The notes below the pieces were generated by a model that was not told where the DNA came from, searched no databases, and worked only from the letters and a program-made list of their open reading frames with translations. 64,000 nucleotides of DNA. It comes from Henricia sp. BOLD:AAB3569 (lineage: Eukaryota; Echinodermata; Asteroidea; Spinulosida; Echinasteridae). Positions 11,601-23,600 of the stretch are shown piece by piece (position 1 is the first letter of the stretch; each line of letters begins with the position of its first letter). A program made the position numbers and the translations under genes. The DNA is taken from the NCBI GenBank assembly GCA_037783545.1, contig JBBELK010000108.1, positions 62,001 through 126,000 on the forward strand. Direction: 5' to 3'.

Positions 11601-14600
11601 AAAAGGTAAAGCTTTGAAGAGTTCGTTTTATTTTCAATAATCACATCTGGAAAACAAGGAACGTGCACATGTTTTAAGTAGCCCGCCGGGCAAGTTGAAA
11701 AGTGGATTTTACTTGCCCACAGCAGTTTTTACTAGACAATGTACGCCGGGCTAGCGTTAAGGTCGAGCCCTGCACTTTGCCCCCAAACCACTTGTACACA
11801 GGCCGTGGTTCAGGGCGCCGTGGTTCAGGGCGAAGTGGTTTTTGGGCAAAGTGACTGGAAAGCTTTTTTCAACTTTTCTCAAAAATTAGACGAAGTTTAC
11901 CAATCATGTATACTACCTTGAATTGTGTGAACCTACCTTCCAGGTATCCAGGTAGTGAGTATCACCCTTGATCATCACCCCATTTTCATCCTGGGGAAAG
12001 GGCTCTTTGCCTCTCTGAAAAAAAATAAAATCCTAGTGCTGTAACCACAGACATCTATTGATTAAGCAAAATGTATATTACAACCCTATTCTCTCGCATT
12101 TTGTGTTTTTCTTCGTACTCACGTCGCGATTCAAAACTGTCTGCCATGTTTTTCCACTTGCGCTTACTAGGTGAACTCATTACACAGAACTTTACACCAC
12201 AGACCCTGCAGCGAGCTCGGGCAGTGGTGGCTGCCAGCAGGGCAGACTCGTGTATCACGTAATGGCTAAATGAACGCTCCGGTGTAAGTTGGTGTTACAC
12301 GGTGTAAGCATCTCGAACAGTGTGAAATATAAAGTGCCTCAATCAGTGCAAAGACTGACTCAACTCAGCACTTTGATCCCACTGGCCAAGTCCCACAATG
12401 ATCTGATATTATACACTTATGGACTGCGTCTATGCACCCCTAGGTACTGTGAGAGACCAAAAAAGGGGCCAGTAGGCCGAGGGAAATACAGTAAACTCCG
12501 GCTAAGTCGACATCGTACAAGTCGGCAAATCGCCTAAGTCGGCCGTCCGACGAAAGTCCCGATCGTCTACAATGCATTTCCATTGAAATATATGTTTCTA
12601 AGTCGGCATTTGTAAGTCGCCATTTCGCCCAAGTCGGCATGTTATTCTCGGTCCATTTCAACAAAATGCAATACAAAATCCTTTGTGTAAGTCGGCATTT
12701 AAAAAAAACCACACAATATGGCATCAATTTCCTTCCCTGCGGTTTTCAAGAAGTGTGGAGTGAAAAGACAAACACTGCTTATTGGCACGCACGGACCGCG
12801 TGGTCGCCAGTGTATCGGTGTCGTCATGTTACAGCGAGGGCTGCGTTCGAAACACGCGAACATTGCAAACGTTTGCATAGTTCGCCAACAACTGGTATCC
12901 GGCTTTCCATAGACCAGTGCACAAAAGCACTGTACCAGTGGCAAACGTTGGCAACGTTCGCGTATGTGGAACGCAGCTGGCCGTGGCCATGTGTGAGATT
13001 GCGTGCACTCAAAAAGGGGTTTATCCTGTACGCATGCGCACTTTCCATTTTGGGAGTCGTCGCATGATGCATGTACATGTACATCCATTACATATAGAAC
13101 TTCACACGTGCTCGCTCGCTCACGCGCTCGCGTATTTAGCGTGTCCATAAAAACACGATGTTGACATAAATCAATTAAGGATTCGTTGCTGGAATCGACC
13201 CCCAAAACAAGGAGATTAAACCAAGGTAAATCAAAGCCTCCATGCTGCAATTAACCATATGCATAGGCCGTTCGTGTAACGTTGTGTAAGTCGGCAAAAT
13301 GACGACTTACGGCATATGTCGGCATTCGCGTAAGTCGGCACAAATTTTCGGGTCCCAAGAGTGCCGACTTAGCCGGAGTTTACTGTAGGACCCTCTTGTG
13401 GACACTCACAGGCCCGAGGGGCACATACATGTAGACATGCACTGGTGACCGAATTATGTCAGTCCATGTGTTTTATAACACGTCTCTGGCCAAAATTAAT
13501 ATAAATGCAATTAAATTTAATAAGAAGCAATCCAACAATAGGCATTTGAACAATACATGTAGGTTTTTGAACAGGATTTTAAACATTGAGCACTTCAACA
13601 ATAAGCAAACGTTTGGTTTCTTAGTTTAGGTTTCTGAGTTGCTATAGACCGTATCGAATAGCCGCCATTTCGTGGGGCACCTTTTGTTACTTAAACCGTT
13701 CAACAATGGAAGCACAATATGTGCAACCATGCATGTCCTCAAGAAACAAAGAAACTGCCCCACGAAATGGCGGCTATTCGATACGGTCTATTCACTGAGG
13801 GTGCAGGAACCGTCAATAGTTTTTGATACTAGTGCCCGTTCAGGAACACTAGTCAGGAAATTACGTGTGCACTCAGTCTTGGCGCACACGCTCGAAGCTT
13901 GATATGCACGTTTAGTTCACGCTGGCGCAAATTTCATGCACTAGCCTATATTAGTGAACCCCACGTGACTGCATGTTAGCCAGTCAGGATAAAGAATCAG
14001 AAAAAGGCCCGTTATAACTACACCTATTGGCCATTACCTTGTAAGCCATTGGCCAATGCATGAGATACAGGTCGACATATTGGAGCTGAAGCAGCTCGAG
14101 TGTCTTACGGCAAGCAGGCTCAACATCATCTGGGTGATGATCGTTACACCACAACTACAGGGGAAACAAGAGACTAAAAAATTAAAAACCAAAAGAGAAA
14201 TTTATAAAGTTAAGCACATGTGGGCTAGTGGGTGAGATGCCAGGCTCATTACTTTTAGAAGGCTAAAAGTGTTTATTTGACGTTTATATTGGGACGTTAT
14301 CATTTTTTATGTCACACTTTTAGCCCCTTAACAATTTAACCCCATTCACCGTGGTGAAGCATGCTACACGACTAAGGTCGTCCAAATACCCGTGTGAAAA
14401 ATCTTACCTTACATTCCAAATCAGACATTTAAAAACACACCATGGAGGTCCTTGTAATCTCAAGACTTTTGTACCATTGTCGTTCTTTTCCCATGATGAC
14501 TCAAACATCAGAAAAGGATAAAAGGGAGCAAAATTTGGAGTAAAATTGACAAATCTTAAACAGATTGGTGACTTGACTTTGCTAGTATCGCGTCTGAAAG

Positions 14601-17600
14601 AAAGTAGTCCCACCAACGCGGAGGGATTTTGTTTACACTCTTAAGCCTAGATGGCCCCCTGTCTATACATTTACTTCCCCACGCGTCGTATATGAGCGAG
14701 AGCAGCGTAGCGCACATAGACAGGGGACCAGTCTAGGCTTAACATAGTGTAAACAGAATCTATCCGCGTTGGTGGGACTACTTTCCTTTTGACTTGATAC
14801 TAGCAAAGTCAAGTCACCAATCTGTTTGAGATTTGTCGATTTTACTCTAAATTTTGCTCCCTTTTATCCTTTTCTGATGTTTGAGTCATCATGGAAAAAG
14901 AACGACAAGGACCTCCATGGTGTGTTTTTAAATGTCTGATTTGAAATGTAAGGTAAGATTTTGGACAGAGGTATTTGGACGACCTTAGTCGTGTAGCATG
15001 CTTCACCACGACGAATGGGGTTAAATTGTTAAGGGGCTAAAAGTGTAACATAAAAAATTATAACGTCCCAATATAAACGTCAAATAAACACTTTTAGCCT
15101 TCTAAAAGTACCGGGCTCATAATCCAAAGGTTGCATTTTTGGGTCAAACATTTTATCTCAATTGCCTAGATGACCCAAGTGATAACAGAGTATCGGTCAC
15201 CCTTTGTGCTACAGACCTTTATCACGGTGCGTCCATCTTTGTCTTGTTCCCTATAGTACAGGGCCGTCCATAAAGTACTTACGCAAGGAGGGGGGGTTGT
15301 TTGGTTGCGTACACCATACGTACAGGGGGAGGAGGTCCAAGCCAATGCATACATGTATGTACGCAAACCGGGAATTTGCTTTTAGTAAATCGGGAAAAGA
15401 TGGATACGTTGACCATGGCTTCAGACCTTATGTACAAAACATATTAGACAGGTCACACATATTTCTCACACGTCTCATATTTTTCTCACTCCCCAATTCA
15501 GGTTTTTCCATTAAATCTGCAATTACTGGTGCTTGATGTGTCATTTTAAGTTTAAAAATGCAAAAGAAATCTATACATTTTGTCATTTATTTCAGACTTG
15601 AGGCGACATGCGAATCGTACTATAGTAGTATACATGTATAGCACTATACATGTAGTACTGAACCATTTACCAATGCTTACCAATGCTGAGGTATGTGGAA
15701 TGCGTATGCGTACAGGGGAGTAGGGGGCTTTGGAGCCACTGCGTATGCCATGCGTACGGGGGTTGGGGGGGGTGGTGGTATAAAAAGTTGGCATTTTATG
15801 CGTACGTATTTTATGGACGGCCCGTACGCGTATACTGGTCGGGCAATCTCCCGTTTTGTTTAGAGAGAATCACTGTCCGCGCTGCGCATTTTATTTTGGA
15901 TCATGCTGCGCGCATGTCATTGTGTTGCACACAATGAACATTTTCAACACAGAGCCAAACTAATTTTTCTGCAAGCCTTGCTTTGGTTACGTTAAATGGG
16001 GGAAAATGGAAGATGGCCGCACGGTGATAAAGGTCTATTGTGATGCACACAATGAACAATTTCAACACGGGGTGAAACTAATTTTCCTGCAAGCCTCGAT
16101 TTGGTTATGTTTTCTTTTGGAAAGGGAATAGAGCATTCAATATTTGTTTTATATACCTCATACATTGATTCTCTGTTTAGTGCATTTTAATAAATTTTGT
16201 AAAATTTGTGACGATCTTCGCAAATTTTACCAAAAAAGCAAACACCAAACACAGCTACATATAATAACAGGGAGGTTTACATGCGCATAAAACACAAACA
16301 TGAACGCGGAATGGCTTGAGCACTGGTCATACATGTATCTTTAGGAGGTCTCAGAACCCAGGTTTGAATTTTGGTCACGGCAAAAAAAAATTCCCACAAA
16401 GTAACGACCAAGTTCTCAAAACATTTCGCAATCACGTTCGCGTTTAACGTGCACCTAGACCTCCCTAATACGAGCTTGAAATTTAATACCTTGCTGGTGA
16501 CGAAAACATCTTCTCTCTTCACCGTACCGTCGTCAATTTTGGCTTTCAAAGCACCGCCAACTTCTGCCTCATTGCCGTAAACAAACGCACAATCTAAATG
16601 GCGATAGCCGACATCGAGGGCGATCTTCACAGCATCGACTACCTTTCCTGATTGAGACTGAGGGGAAAAAGTGGACAAAATATGTTAATGGTACAGTACA
16701 TGTACATGTCATGCATGTTAAATAATGTTGCAAACATTGTCGTTTATTGATAATGGTGGATTTTTTAGAAATTGACAAATTGTGTCAAAAACCCGTAGGG
16801 TACGGTTCTCAAGAACTACCAGACAAAGTCTGGGGTGCGTTCCACATACGCGAACATAACAGGTACCCGGCTTTCCATAGACGCGTGAACAAAAGCACTG
16901 AAACCAACCTTCACATGTTTGGAACGCAGCCCTGTTCTTGACACGAGCCACACACGACACGGGCCCGAACGGCAGAAACGAACGAACACGCCTACCTATC
17001 ACTGACACATTGGACGCGACATGAACAGATTGCCTGAACTCGGCCATTGATTGTGGACAGCACCCCCTCCTGGCAGGGGTTTCTCTTAACTTATTTTTTC
17101 ACTCGCCCGCCGGACTAGTAAACCAACATTTTAGGTAGTCCGCAAGCTGTTTCACTAGCCCGCATGTTTTTACCAATTTTTTTCTACATTTCTTCATTGT
17201 GTACCAACATCTATCGAGTGTGGAATTTTGCAAAGAAAAGGCTTTGGTTTTATTTTCAGCGGTACAGAACGACTTATCAAAGCATCAGTAGGTGCACATT
17301 TGATGAGGAAAAAAATAATAGTGAAAAACAAAAACTTGAAGATTTTACTATAGAAACAAACAGAAACAACATGTAGGCCTAGCAGGAATAACTTTACTAG
17401 GAAAAACTGTTCTCATCATCATGTGTTTTGTAAAGGTCTGGTAATTGCCAAGTATTAAATTCTTTCCAAATGTAAAAATAAACAGGTAGTTTTCCATTTC
17501 TTTTTCATCTATTACTTTTAAAAGCTTCTAATCGTTCCGAAAATTCCGTTTACAAACACCCCGTGCTGGCCGTGCGCACGTGGTTAGCATCGTGGTTAAT

Positions 17601-20600
17601 GTGCATGTGTACACATGTGTAAACAAACCGGATGAATGTCCGGACATGCATGTACCCCACTGCATGTACATGTATCGATACATGTGCCATTGTTTCTTCC
17701 CCATGCATTATGGCCGTACACACAGGTTGCATTCAAAACGTCCGCATTCAAACAGGTTGCATTCAACGTCCGCCACTGGTTTCAGTGCTTTTGTGCACAC
17801 GTCTATGGAAAGCCAGTACCTGTTGTTGGCCAACGTTGAGGTTCTCCCCACGTACAAACGTGCGTATCGGCCCGACCAAAAACAGCTCTCGATACGGTAC
17901 AGACGGCCCGGTCCCCCGGTGCTGGTCCACCGGGCGCCGGAACGTGCCTAGTCTGGTTTCCGGACAAAAGATTCCCGGCTTTAGTGGGGGGGTAACCAGT
18001 CCAACTCATGCCGATAATTTACTAGCAACAGGTCATATTATTTTTATCAGCCAATCAGCATGCGTTTTACAACACGAGTTGGCCTCTTACTCTGATCGGG
18101 AAATCCCCTGCACGTGAAATCCCCTGCACGTGCATGAGGTGTGGTTGAAACCCGGAGGTCGGTCCGGAGGTAACCCAGAGGTGACCCGGGTAGAATTGTT
18201 TGTTACCGTGTAGTACATGCTACAACCTACCTCCGGCTTGTTATTTTAATACCACGTAGCTCCGGAGCCACCGTCAACGCACCAACTACACGTTAGCAAA
18301 AACATCTACCTCCGGGTACCTCCGACTTTTATACATTTCATACATGACATACATGTAGCTGGGTTGTCGATCGTAATTTTTGTGGTCGTTTTTTCGTGCA
18401 TCGCAGCGACCGTGTTTTGCTTGATCGTCATTTTTATGGAAATATTCGACAATCCTCGGCGCCGGAGAAATAGTGCCACACGAGACTGTTTTATACGGAC
18501 GTACATGTACGTACGATCGCGTTGGCATTCATGAACACATTTTTAATGCTAAAATTGCGTGCGCGATCGGGAGCGGCCTTGTGGAAATTGGTGGCAAATG
18601 CGCCGGACTAGAGGCCCCAAAATTATATGGATATCAACAGGAGAAATTTCTAAATTAAATACACATGGGGACTGAAGTTTCGTGTTAAATCCACCGTACA
18701 TGCCTTTCTGAAATATGGACCTTTCAACCTTTTTAACTCGCCCGCCGGACTACAAAGAGAAGGGTTCTGACTCGCCCGCCGCTGTTTTCACTCGCATTTG
18801 GCGAGCGGGCGACCGCTAAGGTCGAACCCTGCCTGGTAACATCGCCATCTCACATTTTCTATTTTACACGTGGTTGTCTGCTCGGACCGTTGTGAATTCA
18901 TCGAATAGAGAAAAACGAAGGAATGCATGCAAGTTTTGAGAGTATAACGACCACTGCGGTATGTCATATAGAACGTGTAGAGCGCGTGTGGTCTAGTGGG
19001 TATGAAGCGGGACTCCCAATCAGAGGTTGGGGGTTCGAGCCCCACTTCGACCAACGTGTCTGTGTCCCTGGGCAAGGCACTTAATCCCAGTTGCCTCGTC
19101 AACCCAAGCGATATATGGGAAGCTGTTATGGGGAATGCCACAATCTAACTGCTGATAGGGTTGTGCGCCTTGGCCGGGTTGCCACCTAGTTAAAGCGAAA
19201 TGGTTCTGGTGATTTCCTGATGGCAGCGGTAATAATGGCAACAGCCGCCTCGGAATATGTCTACATAGATAGATGGCGCTTTACAAATGCTTGTGATTAT
19301 AATTAGAGATTTTGATTTTACAAAATGTTTTACCCCGAAACTGCAATTTCCTGTAAAAAGACTTGGTTAAAGATTCCGTTTGGAGCCGCGTTTTTTATGG
19401 GAGAAAAATTCTGTCATTCTGAAAGTAGGCCTATAGGACTTTTAATATTAGGCCTAGGCCTATTTCAGTAAAAAAACAGGCCTATACTTTCAGCTATCTG
19501 GAAGTAGTATGTCGGGATCATACTGTGTCTTAGGACCTATTTCCTTAGTTTTAGGCAGGCAATGACCTTTTGCCTTCTACCGTCGTCTTATCACCCTGTT
19601 TTCTTCTTTTCCTATATCTTGGCCATCTGGATTGCAACACACCCCGCATATTTTCTGTCCATTTTTTAGGTTTTGCGTTAGTTGGAAATGTGTGAAAATT
19701 TGCATTCGAATTCGCCATGTTCTCTTTCGCGTTTAGTATGAACTGGCCCTTACGGCGGCCTTAGACGTCATCAATTTTGAGGATGCTTCGCTTTTGCAAA
19801 CCACCCCTTTTGACTCAACCGACGAACTGACAAATTTTTTTTAACGCACAACTGTCGAGTTGGACAATGGTCGAGTTGACTTCTCCGGTTGAACACACAA
19901 CGGTCAAGCTGATACAACAGTCGAGTTGGTACAACAACGGTCAAGTTGGTTTGGGTGTAGATAGAATCATTCTGTCCAGTTCGAGTCGAGTTGACCTGCA
20001 CCCGGTAATAAACCTAGGCTTATCGACGTTCGCAATGCATCATGGTATTGGACGACAAAATTTACCGGCTATTTGTGCATAAACCTATGGGGCGGACGCA
20101 AACTGGAACTTTTTTGCTCATTTTCACGAAAACCAAAAAGAGTTTGAGAACCAACCTCCCACCACTTTATCTTCAATACATATCGAACATACTGACAAAC
20201 GTGTCCCGAAACAAAAATGTTGCAAATGCGAGAAATCATCAGGGATTTCCTTCCTAGTGGCGCTCGCAGCTCGGTATGCGCCGTATAGCCACGGCGTGGT
20301 TGGATTGAGTGTTCTGCACTGCCGTACTCCCCGGCCACGAAGGGAATCCCCGATGATTTCTCGCATTTGCAACATTTCTGTTTCGGGACGTTTGTCAGTA
20401 TGTTTCATAGGCCTATCTATGTTTCAAAGAAAAAGTAGTGGGGGTTGATTCTTGAACGCTTTTTGGTTTTCGTGAAAATGAGCAAAAAAGTAAGTTGCCG
20501 AAATGGACCCGTGTAAAACGCGGAACGACGGAACGACTAAAACTGGGTGTTACAACAGATATTGTCCCCCATACATCGATATACACAATTTGCACTGTTC

Positions 20601-23600
20601 ATACATAATGATATACGTCTGTATAGAAATTAATTTTTTCGTATCAACAACGCTTTGTTCCAGGATAACCTTTACAGTTTTGTATTCCACAGTCCTCGGA
20701 CTATCTTTATATCATCGGGAAATTCCGGAACAACCTGTCCCAAGGGGCCAAAAACAGCTATTCCATAACGGTCATTCTCAATGCACGCAATTAGTGCGGT
20801 ATATAGGTCTACATTTTACGTCTTCATAGAAATTCAATTTTCCGTATCAAGAACGCTTTGTTCCAGGATAACTTTTACGGTTTTGTATTCCACAGTCCTC
20901 GGATTATCTTTACGTCATCGGGAAATTCTGGAACAACCCGTCCCAAGGGTCCTAAAATGGCCATTCCGTAACGGTAATTCTCATTGCACGCAATTAGTGC
21001 GGTAACTGCATTATATAGGCCTACATTTTACGTCTGCATAGAAATTCATTTTTCTGTATCAAGAACGCTTTGTTCCAGGATAACTTTTACTGTTTTGTTT
21101 TCCACAGTCCTCGGACTATCTTTATATCATCGGGAAATTCTGGAACAACCCGTCCCAAGGGGCCAAAAACGGCCATTCCATAACGGTCATTCTCAATGCA
21201 CGCAATTAGTGCGGTATATATAGGTCTACATTTTACGTCTTCATAGAAATTCAATTTTCCGTATCAAGAACGCTTTGTTCCAGGATAACCTTTACAGTTT
21301 TGTATTTCACAGTCCTCGGACTATCTTTATATCATCGCGAAATTATGGAACAACTCGTCCCATGGGTCCCAAAATGGCCATTCCATAGCGGTCATTCTCA
21401 TTGTACGCAATTAGTGCGGTAAATGCATTATAGGCCTACATTTTACGTCTGCATAGAAATTAATTTTTCCGTTTCAAGAACGCTTTGTTCCAGGATAACC
21501 TTTACGGTTTTGTATTCCACAGTCCTCGGACTATCCGTACATCACCAGGAAATTCTGGAACAACCCGTCCCAAGGGCCCTAAAATGACCATTCCGTAACG
21601 GTCATTCTCAATGCGTGGAATTAGTGGGGTAATGCAGTATACATATTTTGTCTGCAATAAATTCATTTTTCCGTATCAAGAACGCTTTGTTCCAGGATAA
21701 CTTTTAATGTTTTGTATTCCACAGTCCTCGGACTATCTTTACGTCATCGGGAAATTCTGGAACAACCCGTCCCAAGGGTCCTAAAATGGCCATTCCGTAA
21801 CGGTCATTCTCAATGCTCGTGGAATAGATTGTCGTTGGATGACCTCGGACATTGTTAAACTCTCCATCACTCTCCACTTCTATAGTGGTTGTCTGGATAC
21901 ATTGAATGATTATAGAAAAACCATAGATCACGTTACTTTATTAATTATAAAAGCTAAACGTGAATATTTTGATCATGTGTCAGCTAAGTAGGCAGTAAGA
22001 ATCCTAAAAAGTTATGGCATGAGGTTCACAAAGTCACGGGAAATAATAAATTTATTAACAGTATCCAGATCTTGTTCTGAAATGAATGATTTTTTTTACT
22101 TGCATTGGTAAAAAAAAAATAGCTCACTCATTTAAAAAGGCTTCTTCAATTTGCAAGAATCCTGAGTTTATTTATACTCTTCGTTTTGACCCTATCCCTG
22201 AGGAGTCTCTATTGAAGTCCTTACGTCATCCGAGTGCAGATAGTAATCTTGATGTTTGGGACTTTGATACTAGACTCCTCAGGCTATAGGTGCATAATTT
22301 ACAGATCACTCTGCTACATTTTTAATCGGTCTCTTATAAGAGTGGATTTATTCCAGATGATTGGAGATTTGCCCGTATACCACTCCGATTTACAAGGGAA
22401 AGGTTATAAAAAGGATAAAGGTAATTACAGACCAATCTCTGTTGTTTGTCATGTTGCTAAAATTAAGTTTAGGTTCAACTTCTGGATTATCTTAATACCC
22501 ATGATATATGTTTACAGCTGATCAATTTGCATTTCTTAAAAAATTAACCACTCTACAAAGTCATGTTTACATCGAGTTATTTATGACTTTTATAATGCCT
22601 TTAATGAACATAAAGCTATTTTCTGTTTTCTTGACAGGTTGTTCCAGAATTTCCTGATGATGCAAAGATAGTCCGAGGACTGTGAAATACAAAACCGTAA
22701 ACGTTATCCTGGAACCGGAACAAAGCGTTCTTGAAATGGAACATTGAATTTCTATATGAAGACGTAAAATGTAGACCTATATACCGCACTATTTCGTGCA
22801 TTGAGAATGACCGTTATGGAATGGCCGTTTTTGGCCCCTTGGGACGGGTTGTTCCAGAATTTCCCAATGATATAAAGATAGTCCGAGGACTGTGGAATAC
22901 AAAACTGAAAAGGTTATCCTGGAACAAAGCGTTCTTGATACAGAAAAATGAATTTCTATGCAGACGTAAAATGTAGGCCTATATAATGCAGTTACCGCAC
23001 TAATTGCGTGCAATGAGAATTACCGTTACGGAATGGCCATTTTAGGACCCTTGGGACGGGTTGTTCCAGAATTTCCCGATGACGTAAAGATAGTCCGAGG
23101 ACTGTGGAATACAAAACTGTAAAGGTTATCCTGGAACAAAGCGTTCTTGATACGGAAAATTGAATTTCTATGAAGACGTAAAATGTAGACCTATATACCG
23201 CACTAATTGCGTGCATTGAGAATGACCGTTATGAATGGCCGTTTTTGGCCCCTTGGGACAGGTTGTTCCAGAATTTCCCGATGATATAAAGATAGTCCGA
23301 GGACTGTGGAATACAAAACCGTAAAGGTTATCCTGGAACAAAGCGTTCTTGATACGGAAAATTGAATTTCTACGAAGACGTAAAATGTAGACCTATAATG
23401 CAGTTACCGCACCAATTGCGTGCATTGAGAATGACCGTTACGGAATGGCCATTTTAGGACCCTTGGGACGGGTTGTTCCATAATTTCCTGATGATGTAAG
23501 GATAGTCCGAGGACTGAGGAATACGAAACAGTAAAAGTTATCCTGGAACAAAGCGTTGTTGATACGAAAAAATTAATTTCTATACAGACGTATATCATTA

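Noticed and set aside
11154-11668. Open frames of 77-155 codons on both strands, with twins near 3869-4312
   Set aside because: They come from the 43-bp minisatellite. The period is not a multiple of three, so the frames drift through all readings and lack coding character.
16277-16489. Continuation of AKR exon 2 past VFVTSK
   Set aside because: The frame goes on as unrelated residues after a GTATTA donor; exon 3 supplies the expected next segment.
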